Assembly (NCBI GenBank): GCA_021768485.1
Contig: JAIZVZ010000013.1
Location: 1-60,456, forward strand
From: Oxalobacteraceae bacterium
GTDB lineage: Bacteria; Pseudomonadota; Gammaproteobacteria; Burkholderiales; Burkholderiaceae_D
Direction: 5' to 3'
Length of the DNA: 60,456 nucleotides
In this document: positions 44,164-52,637 of the stretch, in pieces
Layout of the letters: every line of letters begins with the position of its first letter
How positions within the stretch are numbered: the first letter of the stretch is position 1
The notes under the pieces: generated by a model
What the model saw: the letters and a program-made list of their open reading frames with translations, nothing else
Database searches by the model: none
Told to the model about the DNA's origin: nothing
Translations under genes and position numbers: made by a program

Positions 44164-45936
44164 TCACAGCACCGTGGCCTGGCCGCGGGTTGCGGCGGCG
44201 ATCAGCTCAAGCGCAAGCTTGGGCGTGCGGTCGGCGTACAGCAAGCCATTGACTTCCTGAAAGGTGTCGGCGAACTGGGTATAGCAAAAGCCGCTGAACA
44301 TCGTCGTGCTGTTGGCTACCATCATCAGCTTGCGATAGGCTTCCAGAAATTCGTGCTCGTCGCCAGCTTGCGAGTAACCCCATGCCTTGTCCTTGCCTGT
44401 CGTCTCGGCCTTGACGAAAGCGATACCGCCGAATTCGGTCAGCACGATGGGCTGGCCACGGTGCGGAAAGCCGTCGAGCGTCAGGATGCGCCCGCCCGGC
44501 CGGCGCTGGTCGAACAGGCGCTGGGTCGGATCGGATGAGCCATAGCGCGCCTGCAGCCGTTCGGGGTCGCTGTCGTAGTCGTGGATGCCGAGGATGTCGG
44601 TGGCCGACGCCTCCCAGCCATCGTTGCCGATCACCGGCCGCGTGGCGTCGAGCGTGCGCGTGAGATGGTAGAGCGCCTCGACCGCATTGCGGTGCGCCTG
44701 CATCGAGGTCAGATTGGGCACGCCCCACGACTCGTTGAATGCGACCCAGACGATGATGCATGGATGGCTGTAATCGCGGTCGATCACATCGCCCCATTCG
44801 CGCACCATGCGCGTGATGGCCTTGAGCGTGAAGCGGTAGGCCGACGGCATTTCTTCCCACACCAGCAGCCCGAGCCGGTCGGCCCAGTAAAAATAGCGCG
44901 GCGTTTCGATTTTCTGGTGTTTGCGCACGCCATTGAAGCCCATGGCCTTGGCCAGTTCCACATCGCGCCGCAGCGCCTCGTCGGACGGCGCCGCCATCAT
45001 GGTCTCGGGCCAGTAGCCCTGGTCGAGCACCATGCGCAGCGGATAAGGGCGGCCGTTGAGCATCAGGCGGTCGCGGTTGATGCTCACCGAGCGCAGCGCC
45101 GTATAGGATGTGATGCGGTCGAGGATGCGCTCCTTGTGGCGCAGCGTGATTTCGGCATCGAGCAGCGTCGGCCGCTCTGGACTCCAGAGCAATTCGTTGC
45201 GCGAATCGTCGACGCCGGGGTCCGAGACCGCAATCTTGCGGCTGGCCTCGTGGCCGAGCATGGCGTAACTGTCATCGGCCAGCAAGTCATGGCCATGCCA
45301 GATCTTGACGCTGACCGTCAGGTCGTCCTCGATATCGCCGGCGGCCACGATTTCGCAGCCGATTTCATAGCCTTCGAAAATGGGCGTCCAGCGCAGTTTT
45401 TGAATATAGGTCGAGGCCACCTGCTCGAGCCACACGGTTTGCCAGATGCCGGTGGTGCGCGGATACCAGATCGAATGCGGCTCGAGCTGCCAGTCCTGCT
45501 TGCCGCGCGGTTTGGCCAGGTCGTGCGGATCGTCGTCGACGCGCACGGTGACGGTTTGCGGCCCGCTGTCGCTGATGGCATTGGTGATGTCGGCGAAAAA
45601 CGGCGTGTGGCCGCCTTCGTGCTCGGCCACCAGATTGTCGTTGACCCAGACGCAGGCGGCATAATCGACGGCGCCGAAATGCAGGATCACGCGGTCGTCG
45701 TGCGGCACGATATCGAATTGACGCTGGTACCAGCAGACCGGATGAAAGCCGCGCTCGCCGAGGCCGCTGGCCTGCGATTCGGGCGGGAACGGCACTTCGA
45801 TCATATGCGCCCAGTGAATATTTTCAGATGGAAATGTGTATTGCCTGGCGTCGTCGAACGCGAAACGCCATGTGCCGTTCAGCGATTGCCAGCTCGGGCG
45901 CACCAGTTGCGGTCGTGGATACGGGAAATCGGCCAT
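44164..45936 (-). CDS. Glycoside hydrolase family 2 (beta-galactosidase/glucuronidase-like)
   Basis: A 590-residue cytoplasmic enzyme without a signal peptide. An N-terminal jelly-roll sugar-binding domain (WQSLNGTWRFAFDD; WYQRQFDI), an immunoglobulin-like middle domain and a TIM barrel are present. The acid/base glutamate is in VAFNESWGVP, and the nucleophile candidate in IVLTEFGGIAF. GH2 covers beta-galactosidases, glucuronidases and mannosidases; the galactose setting favours a beta-galactosidase, but the exact sugar is not determined. ATG 45936 has AGGA at proper spacing; the longer frame passes through a 14-bp array. It lies between galK and the three-domain gene. Confidence 0.88.
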   Translation of the reverse strand: MADFPYPRPQLVRPSWQSLNGTWRFAFDDARQYTFPSENIHWAHMIEVPFPPESQASGLGERGFHPVCWYQRQFDIVPHDDRVILHFGAVDYAACVWVNDNLVAEHEGGHTPFFADITNAISDSGPQTVTVRVDDDPHDLAKPRGKQDWQLEPHSIWYPRTTGIWQTVWLEQVASTYIQKLRWTPIFEGYEIGCEIVAAGDIEDDLTVSVKIWHGHDLLADDSYAMLGHEASRKIAVSDPGVDDSRNELLWSPERPTLLDAEITLRHKERILDRITSYTALRSVSINRDRLMLNGRPYPLRMVLDQGYWPETMMAAPSDEALRRDVELAKAMGFNGVRKHQKIETPRYFYWADRLGLLVWEEMPSAYRFTLKAITRMVREWGDVIDRDYSHPCIIVWVAFNESWGVPNLTSMQAHRNAVEALYHLTRTLDATRPVIGNDGWEASATDILGIHDYDSDPERLQARYGSSDPTQRLFDQRRPGGRILTLDGFPHRGQPIVLTEFGGIAFVKAETTGKDKAWGYSQAGDEHEFLEAYRKLMMVANSTTMFSGFCYTQFADTFQEVNGLLYADRTPKLALELIAAATRGQATVL

Positions 45937-45942
45937 GGTTGT

Positions 45943-46012
45943 CCTGTCTGCCTGGTCTTTTTTGCCTGGTCCTGTTTGTCTGGTCCGGCCTGTGCGGCCC
46001 TGTCTGCCATGC
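45943..46012. repeat. 14-bp tandem array x3-5 upstream of GH2
   Basis: Units cctgtctgcctggt, cttttttgcctggt and cctgtttgtctggt, followed by two more decayed 14-base units. The array includes the ribosome site region of the GH2 gene. Confidence 0.75.
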
Positions 46013-46167
46013 ATGCCGAGCTTGAATGTCATGCAATACCAAATTGGATACAAAAATGGCGTCTCTGTTCCCGGAAAACGTGAAAATCTGGCTGTGGCAA
46101 TGAAGGCCGTCAACAATGCGCTGACCGATATACGGGAGCTTGCCGGTCCGGTCTGGCGCTATATGCT

Positions 46168-47256
46168 TCAGGACTTTGTGCATGGCGGTAACAAGATGCT
46201 GGGACGATGGCCGTGCGCCTGATATTTTTGCAAGGTTTGCAGGGCGACATCGTGCGCGCTGCCTTGCCGGCACAATGCCACGCACGCGCCGCCAAAGCCG
46301 GCCCCGGTCAGGCGCGCACCGTAGACTTGCGGATGCGTCTGCAGCAGGGCGACCAGCTCGTCGAGCGCGGCGAGCGAGACCTCGAAATCGTCGCGCAGGC
46401 TGGCATGCGAGGCATTCATCAAGCTGCCGAACTGTTCGGGAGAGAGACCGCCGGCCGCTTGCAGCACACGCGCGTTTTCGGTCAGCACATGGCGGGCCCG
46501 TTGCCGGTAAGGCGGCGGCAGGGTATCGAGCGCAGCCAGCTCGCGAATGTCGCGCAGGGCCGGCACGCCCAGCAGGCGGGCTGCCGTCTCGCATTCGGCC
46601 CGCCGCCGGTTGTAGCCGGTGGCGGCCAGCGCGCGCGCCACGCCGCTGTCGATGACGACCAGTGCCGATGGCGATGGCAGCGGCAGCAGCCTGCTGGCCA
46701 GCGTGCGGGCGTCGATCCACAGCATATGGGCGCAATCGGCGAGGCTGCAGGCCATTTGATCGAGAATGCCGCAATGGACGCCCGCATACGTGATCTCGGC
46801 CTGCTGCGCCAGGCGCGCCAGCCCGAGATCGTCGAGATCGAGCCGCAGCAAGCGGCGCAGCGCGCGCAACAGCGCCACTTCGAGCGCCGCGCTGCTCGAC
46901 AGGCCGGCGCCGATCGGCAGCGCCGATGAAATATGGATCGACAGCGGCGGCACGTGCGTGCCGCGCGCTTCGATCAGCTTGATGCAGCCGTCGACATAGC
47001 GCTCGAAATCGGGCCGCGCGCGGGCCGGCTTCGGCCGATTCGGCAGCAAGCGGTGGCGCCCGAGCGTGGCCGAATACAGGTGGTGGCGGCGATCGGGGCT
47101 TGGCGCCAGCGCCACGGTCGTGCGCTGCGGAGTCGCCGTCGGCAGCATGTAGCCATCGTTGTAGTCGGTATGCTCTCCGAGCAGATTGATGCGTCCCGGC
47201 GCCGATTCCGAGACCTGTGGCGAGCCGTGAAAAAATTGTTCGGCGCTGAGCATCAT
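46168..47256 (-). CDS. galK: Galactokinase
   Basis: A 362-residue GHMP kinase phosphorylating galactose at C1 with ATP. The galactokinase signature is APGRINLLGEHTDYNDGYML; the ATP loop is LPIGAGLSSSAALEVALL, and the C-terminal motif GARLTGAGFGGACVAL. ATG 47256 overlaps the galT stop by four bases (a second ATG follows at once), so the two are translationally coupled. Downstream, about 230 bases with a 14-bp array separate it from the GH2 gene. Confidence 0.95.
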   Translation of the reverse strand: MMLSAEQFFHGSPQVSESAPGRINLLGEHTDYNDGYMLPTATPQRTTVALAPSPDRRHHLYSATLGRHRLLPNRPKPARARPDFERYVDGCIKLIEARGTHVPPLSIHISSALPIGAGLSSSAALEVALLRALRRLLRLDLDDLGLARLAQQAEITYAGVHCGILDQMACSLADCAHMLWIDARTLASRLLPLPSPSALVVIDSGVARALAATGYNRRRAECETAARLLGVPALRDIRELAALDTLPPPYRQRARHVLTENARVLQAAGGLSPEQFGSLMNASHASLRDDFEVSLAALDELVALLQTHPQVYGARLTGAGFGGACVALCRQGSAHDVALQTLQKYQAHGHRPSILLPPCTKS

Positions 47257-48335
47257 GGCTCGAGCACGGCCGCGACTTGCTGCAGTTGACGGGCCGTCTC
47301 TTCGGGCAAGACATCCATCGCAAACATGCCGGCCGCCAGTTCGGTGCCGGCCAGGTATTTGAGGCGCTCGCGGCTGCGGTACGGCGGATAGAATTGTGCG
47401 TGCAACTGGGTTTCCGGGTGGGCGATGCCGTCGAGCGGACTCTGGTACCACGCCAGCAGGTAGGGAAATGGCCGTTGCCACAGGCCTTCGTATTTGAGCA
47501 GTACGGTTTTCAGGGCGCGAGCCAGGTCGCGCCGCTGGCTGGCCGTCAAGGCCGCAAAGCTGGCCACCGGCGCGGTCGGCGTCACCCATACCTCGTAGGG
47601 ATAGCGGGCGCAGGCCGGCACGAAGGCGACCGCTTCGGCGCCGCGGTAGAGCGTGCGCGCGCCGTCTTCACGGGCGGCCATGTCGACCAGCAAATTGCCG
47701 CCATGGCGGATATTGAATGCGCGCTCCTGGGCCAGCATGCGCTGCGGTATCGGCGGTACAAACGGGTAGGCGTAAATCTGGCCATGCGGATGGTGCAGCG
47801 TGACGCCCACTTCGGCGCCGCGGTTTTCAAAAGGCATCACATACCTGATGTGCGGCTTGCGCGCCATGCGTGCGGTGCGCTCGGCCCAGACTTCGAACAG
47901 CAATTCGATATGACTCAATGCCAGCGTGGCCAGCGCTGCGTGCGGGTCTTGCGCATACACGAGCACTTCGCAGTGGCCGTCGGCCGGGGCGGTCGGCACG
48001 CGCGACGGCGGCGCGTCGTGGGCCGCCAGCGCGAGTGTGGGGAACAGGTTGTCGAAGACGGCGATATCGTAATCGCCGGCCGGCACTTCGGTCGGATGGG
48101 CCGGGTCGCGCGTCGCCGCCAGCGGATTGTATTGCGCAGGCGGCAAATACGTGCGGTCCTGGCGATATGCGGCATAAGCCACCCATTCGCCGCGCAGGGG
48201 ATGCCAGCGCAGGTGCGGATTGGCGTGTTGCGGCTCGGCACACGGACTCGGTGCGGGCGCGCTCACGGCAAGCGGGCGCCGGCTGTACAAGCTCAGGGCG
48301 CGACCATCGGGTTTGCACAGGTCCTGGACATACAT
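47253..48335 (-). CDS. galT: Galactose-1-phosphate uridylyltransferase
   Basis: A 360-residue HIT-superfamily enzyme exchanging UMP between UDP-glucose and galactose-1-phosphate. The nucleophilic histidine lies in [31 protein letters not shown] is the usual N-terminal motif. The start is taken as ATG 48335 because family members begin near KPDGR, though no good ribosome site is visible. The frame stays open another 387 bases upstream, through two 12-bp arrays that would encode Tyr-Tyr-Leu-Pro and Asp/Ser/Ala-type units; translation of this part is doubtful. It is the first gene of the galactose cassette. Confidence 0.94.
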   Translation of the reverse strand: MYVQDLCKPDGRALSLYSRRPLAVSAPAPSPCAEPQHANPHLRWHPLRGEWVAYAAYRQDRTYLPPAQYNPLAATRDPAHPTEVPAGDYDIAVFDNLFPTLALAAHDAPPSRVPTAPADGHCEVLVYAQDPHAALATLALSHIELLFEVWAERTARMARKPHIRYVMPFENRGAEVGVTLHHPHGQIYAYPFVPPIPQRMLAQERAFNIRHGGNLLVDMAAREDGARTLYRGAEAVAFVPACARYPYEVWVTPTAPVASFAALTASQRRDLARALKTVLLKYEGLWQRPFPYLLAWYQSPLDGIAHPETQLHAQFYPPYRSRERLKYLAGTELAAGMFAMDVLPEETARQLQQVAAVLEP

Positions 48336-48360
48336 GGCGGGCAAGGCGAATCGATAAAAT

Positions 48361-48466
48361 AAGTAATAAAGTAAGTAATAAGGTAAGTAATAAGGTAAGT
48401 AATAAGGTAAGTAATAAGGTAAGTAATAAGGTAAGTAATAAGGTAAGTAATAAGGTAAGTAATAGG
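48361..48466. repeat. 12-bp tandem array x8.8 in the galT leader
   Basis: One variant and seven perfect copies of aagtaataaggt, plus a 10-base partial copy. This is the longest array in the window, 26 bases upstream of the galT ATG. Confidence 0.96.
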
Positions 48467-48493
48467 ACGGCGTGGCAACAGGGGCAGAGACAA

Positions 48494-48592
48494 GATCAGC
48501 AATAGAATCAACAATAGAAGAATCAGCAGCAGGATCGGCAATGGAATCACCGACAGGACCACTTACAGGGCCACTTACAGGCTCGGCAACAG
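48494..48592. repeat. Degenerate 12-bp array x8
   Basis: Units such as gatcagcaatag, aatcaacaatag, gatcggcaatgg, gaccacttacag and ggccacttacag keep a 12-base period (one unit has 15). Confidence 0.7.
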
Positions 48593-48757
48593 CGGGAAAA
48601 GAGCGGGGCTGAACATGAGAGTGGTGCCGGGCAGCGAAAGTTCTGCCGGCGTGCCGTCGGCGAGCTGGCATCGATGATTTGGCCTCGGCCATTCGGCTGC
48701 CGGCCCCGGAAACGTCGTTCAATGACTGTGGCGATTGACGTCAGGCCTGGCGACCGA

Positions 48758-48775
48758 TACAGTACAAGTACAATT
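48758..48775. promoter_or_regulatory. Candidate MocR operator, regulator side
   Basis: TACAGTAC-N3-TACAATT, including the tandem hexamer AGTACA twice, 25 bases before the MocR start. It matches the copy upstream of lysE, and overlaps a plausible -10 element, as expected for an autoregulatory site. Confidence 0.55.
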
Positions 48776-48800
48776 AACCACACATTAGCAAGGTGATACC

Positions 48801-50267
48801 ATGCGCGAGCCAGCCATGCCCGCCGCGGCCAAAGTGAGTGCGCCGGGCAAGATATTTTTTGGCGCCACTTACAAGGGCGGTTCGCTTTCCGAGCAAATCG
48901 TGCAGGCGGTGGCGGCGCGCATCGATGACAAATTGCTGCGTACCGCCGAGCGCATGCCGTCGATCCGGCAATTTGCCAAAACCCATGGCGTGTCGTGTTT
49001 TACGGTGGTCGAAGCCTACGACAAACTGGTCGCCAGAGGCTATCTCGAGTCGCGCCGCGGCGCCGGTTTTTTTGTGCGCGAACGCGCCGTGCTGGCGGCG
49101 ACGGCAGCGCCGTCCGAGGCTGGTGCGGCGCCGGCCCAACTCGATGTCGTGTGGCTGGTGCGGAATATGTTTCGCGATTTGCCTGCGCAAAAAATGCCGG
49201 GTTCCGGTCTGCTGCCCGACGACTGGCTCGATGCCGAGCTGGTAGCCGACAGTTTGCGCGCGGTAAACCGCCAGCCGGCCTCGCTATTGCTCCATTATGG
49301 TCCGCCGCAAGGCTATTTGCCGCTGCGCCAGCAATTGCAATTGAGTCTAGCCGCGCTCGAGATCGGCGCCGCGCCCGAGCAAATCGTGACCACTGCCGGC
49401 GTCACGCAAGCGCTCGATCTGATCGCGCGCCATTTCCTGCGGCCGGGCGACACCGTGTTTGTCGACGATCCGGCCTGGTTTCTGATGTTCGGCAGCTTCG
49501 CCGCCCTCGGCGCCCATGTGGTCGGTATTCCGCGCCTGGCGGACGGCCCCGATATCGCCCAGCTGGCGCAGCTGGCGGCGCTGCATAAACCCAAACTATT
49601 CGTGATCAACTCGGTCTTGCACAATCCGACTTCGACCTCGCTATCGGCGGCCAAGGCATTTCAGGTGCTGCGCCTGGCGCAAGAGCATGATTTCATGATT
49701 GTCGAAGACGATATCTATTGCGACATGCATCCGGGCGTGCACATCCAGAGCGCGACCAGGCTGGCGGCGCTCGACCAGTTGCAGCGCGTGATCTATCTGG
49801 GCGGCTTTTCAAAAACGCTGGCGGCCAATCTGCGCGTCGGCTTCATCGCCACCTCGCACGAACTGGCGCAGCGCCTGGCCGACCGCAAGATGCTGAGCAC
49901 GCTCTCGAGCAGCGATATCGGCGAGCGTGCCGTGTACCAGATCCTGTCGGAAGGGCAATACCGCAAGCATGTCGAACGCATCCGCGGCAAGCTCGAGCGC
50001 GTGCGCGCCAAGACCGTCAAACAGATGGAGCGGATCGGCATCGAGATCGTCGCCGCCAGCCCGGCCGGCATGTTTGTCTGGGTCGATACCCATGTCGACA
50101 CCAATGTGCTGGCCGAAAAAGCGATGGCGCGCGGCTTTTTGCTGGCGCCGGGCAGCCTGTTTTCGCCGAAACAATTACCATCGTCAAAAATGCGCATCAA
50201 CGTTGCCGCCATGCAAGACCCGGGCTTGTGGCAATTGCTGAGCGCCGAACTCGGCGCGCGAGGCTGA
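48801..50267 (+). CDS. MocR-type regulator (GntR HTH fused to aminotransferase domain)
   Basis: A 488-residue protein. Residues 20-90 are a GntR winged helix (SLSEQIVQAVAARIDDKLL; RMPSIRQFAKTHGVSCFTVV), and residues 115-485 a fold-type I aminotransferase domain with TTAGVTQALDLIARHFL, the Asn-Pro-Thr segment LHNPTSTSLS and the PLP lysine in GGFSKTLAANLRVGF. Such proteins sense PLP-amino acid adducts and act on DNA rather than as enzymes. ATG 48801 is preceded by AAGGTG. A candidate operator lies just upstream and is shared with lysE 10 kb away, its more likely target than the adjacent galactose genes. Confidence 0.92.
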   Translation: MREPAMPAAAKVSAPGKIFFGATYKGGSLSEQIVQAVAARIDDKLLRTAERMPSIRQFAKTHGVSCFTVVEAYDKLVARGYLESRRGAGFFVRERAVLAATAAPSEAGAAPAQLDVVWLVRNMFRDLPAQKMPGSGLLPDDWLDAELVADSLRAVNRQPASLLLHYGPPQGYLPLRQQLQLSLAALEIGAAPEQIVTTAGVTQALDLIARHFLRPGDTVFVDDPAWFLMFGSFAALGAHVVGIPRLADGPDIAQLAQLAALHKPKLFVINSVLHNPTSTSLSAAKAFQVLRLAQEHDFMIVEDDIYCDMHPGVHIQSATRLAALDQLQRVIYLGGFSKTLAANLRVGFIATSHELAQRLADRKMLSTLSSSDIGERAVYQILSEGQYRKHVERIRGKLERVRAKTVKQMERIGIEIVAASPAGMFVWVDTHVDTNVLAEKAMARGFLLAPGSLFSPKQLPSSKMRINVAAMQDPGLWQLLSAELGARG

Positions 50268-50427
50268 GATTTTTTGTTGCGCAGTCAAAAATCGCTCAAA
50301 AACTCCTTAAATGCTTTTAATTTGCATTAAATAGCGATGCCGCCGCCCGCCTGCCGGGCTTTCCCGCTTGCCGACCGTCGATTTTAATGTTGCCACTAAA
50401 ATAAATTGGCAAAATGCTTTTGGCTGG

Positions 50428-50453
50428 CTTGAAATTTTTCTGTTCATCCCCAG
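50428..50453 (+). promoter_or_regulatory. Sigma-32 heat-shock promoter of htpG
   Basis: CTTGAA, a 14-base spacer and CCCCAG match the RpoH consensus (CTTGAA, 13-15 bases, CCCCAT) at 11 of 12 positions, about 170 bases before the htpG ATG. Confidence 0.78.
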
Positions 50454-50522
50454 TTTTTAGCGGTGGCTGTTCTTTCTTGAGCTCGTCCCGAAATTTTCGC
50501 TGTAAATTGCTGCAAGACTGAA

Positions 50523-50561
50523 TACTTATTCATATTACTTATTCACATTACTTATTCATAT
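50523..50561. repeat. 13-bp tandem array x3 in the htpG leader
   Basis: Two copies of tacttattcatat flank one copy of tacttattcacat. It is transcribed from the heat-shock promoter. Confidence 0.9.
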
Positions 50562-50624
50562 TGCAGCACTTAAAATACAATATTGACAATATAACGTTAA
50601 CAACGTTTTGCTTACGAGGAAAAA

Positions 50625-52529
50625 ATGACCGTATCCGAAAAACAAACCCTTGGCTTTCAAACCGAAGTCACGCAGTTGCTGCAATTGATGATCCATTCGC
50701 TGTATTCGAACAAGGAAATTTTCTTGCGTGAACTGATCTCGAATGCCTCCGATGCTGCCGACAAGTTGCGCTTCGAGGCGATCAATAACGACGCCCTGTA
50801 TGGCAACGACCACGAGTTGAAAATCACGGTTTCGTTCGACAAGGATGCGCGCACCATCACCATCGCCGACAACGGCATCGGCATGAGCCGCGAAGATGCG
50901 GTGTCGCATCTGGGCACAATCGCCAAATCGGGCACCCGCGAATTTTTCGGCAAGCTCTCGGGCGACCAGCAAAAAGATGCGGCGCTGATCGGCCAGTTCG
51001 GCGTTGGTTTCTATTCGGGCTTCATCGTCGCCGACAAGATCACGGTCGACAGCCGCCGTGCCGGTCTTGGCGCCGAGCAGGCCGTGCGCTGGGAGTCGGC
51101 CGGCGAGGGCGATTACAGCATCGAAGACATCAGCAAGGCTTCGCGCGGCACGGAGATCACGCTGCATCTGCGCGAGGGCGAGGATGAGCTGCTGTCGGAC
51201 TGGAAGCTCAAATCGATCATCCGCAAGTATTCCGACCACATCTCGCTGCCTATTTTGATGCGCAAGGAAGAGTGGGACGAAGAGAAAAAGGAGCGCGTGC
51301 TGCGCGACGAGTTCGAGACAGTCAACCAGGCCAGCGCACTGTGGGCCCGCAACAAGTCCGACATCACAGCCGAGCAATACGAAGAATTCTACAAGCACGT
51401 GTCGCACGATTTCGGCGCGCCGCTGACCTATACGCATAACCGCGTCGAAGGCCGCAGCGAATACACGCAGCTGCTCTACATCCCGGCCAAGGCGCCGTTC
51501 GATCTGTGGGACCGCAACAAGCGCGGCGGCATCAAGCTCTATGTCAAGCGCGTCTTCATCATGGACGACGCCGAACAGTTGATGCCGACCTATCTGCGTT
51601 TCGTCAAGGGCGTCATCGATTCGAGCGACCTGCCTTTGAATGTCTCGCGTGAAATCCTGCAGGAATCGCGCGACGTCAAGGTGATCCGCGACGGCTCGAC
51701 CAAGCGCGTGCTGTCGATGCTCGAAGAGCTGGCCAACGCCGACGAGCAAGAGAAGAAAGACAAATACGCCGCCTTCTGGAGCGAATTCGGCCAGGTGCTC
51801 AAGGAGGGCATAGGCGAAGACGCCGCCAACAAGGAGCGCATCGCCAAGCTGCTGCGCATGGCTTCGACGCATAACGAGGATGAGGCGCAAAATGTCTCGT
51901 TTGCCGATTATGTCGGCCGCATGAAGGAAGGCCAGGACAAGATTTACTACGTCACCGGCGAGAGCTACAAGGCGGCGCGCTTCAGCCCGCATCTTGAAGT
52001 GTTCCGCAAAAAAGGCGTCGAAGTGCTGGTGCTGACCGACCGTGTCGACGAGTGGATGCTGTCCTTCCTGCAGGATTTCGACGGCAAGGAACTGGTCTCT
52101 GTCGCCAAGGGCGGCCTCGACCTCGGCGCGCTCGAAGACGAAGCCGAAAAGAAAGCCCATGAAGAAACGGCCGGTGCTTACAAGGACCTCGTCGAACAGA
52201 TGAAGACGACGCTGGCCGAGAAGGCAAAGGACGTGCGGGTGACGTTCCGCCTGACCGATTCGCCAGCCTGCCTGGTCGCCGATCAAAACGAATTGTCGGG
52301 CAATTTGCTGCGCATGCTGAAGGCGGCCGGCCAGGAAGCGCCCGATTCCAAGCCTATTCTCGAGATCAATCCCGAGCATCCGCTGGTCAAGCGCCTGAAA
52401 GCCGACGACGCCCATTTCGGCGACTGGGTCAACATCCTGTTCGATCAAGCCTTGCTGGCCGAAGGCGGCACCCTGAGCGACCCGGCGTCTTTCGTCAAGC
52501 GCATCAACGACATGCTGCTCGGCGCCTGA
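50625..52529 (+). CDS. htpG: Chaperone HtpG (Hsp90)
   Basis: A 634-residue cytosolic Hsp90 dimer. The N-terminal GHKL ATPase shows [51 protein letters not shown] and GTEITLHL; the middle domain has [20 protein letters not shown] and [19 protein letters not shown]; the C-terminal dimerisation region completes the normal length. ATG 50625 follows ACGAGGA. A sigma-32-type promoter upstream and a terminator downstream make it a single-gene heat-shock unit. Confidence 0.97.
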   Translation: MTVSEKQTLGFQTEVTQLLQLMIHSLYSNKEIFLRELISNASDAADKLRFEAINNDALYGNDHELKITVSFDKDARTITIADNGIGMSREDAVSHLGTIAKSGTREFFGKLSGDQQKDAALIGQFGVGFYSGFIVADKITVDSRRAGLGAEQAVRWESAGEGDYSIEDISKASRGTEITLHLREGEDELLSDWKLKSIIRKYSDHISLPILMRKEEWDEEKKERVLRDEFETVNQASALWARNKSDITAEQYEEFYKHVSHDFGAPLTYTHNRVEGRSEYTQLLYIPAKAPFDLWDRNKRGGIKLYVKRVFIMDDAEQLMPTYLRFVKGVIDSSDLPLNVSREILQESRDVKVIRDGSTKRVLSMLEELANADEQEKKDKYAAFWSEFGQVLKEGIGEDAANKERIAKLLRMASTHNEDEAQNVSFADYVGRMKEGQDKIYYVTGESYKAARFSPHLEVFRKKGVEVLVLTDRVDEWMLSFLQDFDGKELVSVAKGGLDLGALEDEAEKKAHEETAGAYKDLVEQMKTTLAEKAKDVRVTFRLTDSPACLVADQNELSGNLLRMLKAAGQEAPDSKPILEINPEHPLVKRLKADDAHFGDWVNILFDQALLAEGGTLSDPASFVKRINDMLLGA

Positions 52530-52550
52530 GCCGTTCCGGCTTCCCTCTTG

Positions 52551-52574
52551 GCCCCGTTCGCGGGGCTTTTTTTT
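52551..52574 (+). terminator. Terminator of htpG
   Basis: Stem gccccg/cggggc with a TTCG tetraloop, followed by eight T residues. Confidence 0.93.
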
Positions 52575-52637
52575 ATCTGATCGACAAGCGCTGCAGTACA
52601 ATCGCAAGACCTTTATTTTTTGCGAAAGCGATGTCTC

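Larger units (their letters stand above)
48336..48800. other. Divergent intergenic region galT / MocR gene
   Basis: 465 bases, more than 40 percent of it two tandem arrays (48361-48466, 48494-48592). Promoters for galT must lie in or to the right of the arrays. The MocR promoter may be TTGACG (48735) and GATACA (48757), 16 bases apart. Confidence 0.65.
50268..50624. other. htpG upstream region
   Basis: 357 bases with a heat-shock promoter (50428-50453), a leader of about 165 bases, and a 13-bp array inside the leader. Nothing coding is seen. Confidence 0.7.

Noticed and set aside
45824-47323. 499-codon minus-strand frame over galK
   Set aside because: Out of frame with galK, which is a clear galactokinase; product is Arg/Ala-rich without domains.
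38527-48335. Galactose cassette as a mobile element
   Set aside because: No integrase, transposase, tRNA or clear terminal repeats; GC content and codon use look like the neighbours. Only the shared 18-bp motif at the flanks hints at insertion.
48361-48466. Possible CRISPR array
   Set aside because: Units are 12 bp and directly adjacent, with no spacers, and no cas gene is present.
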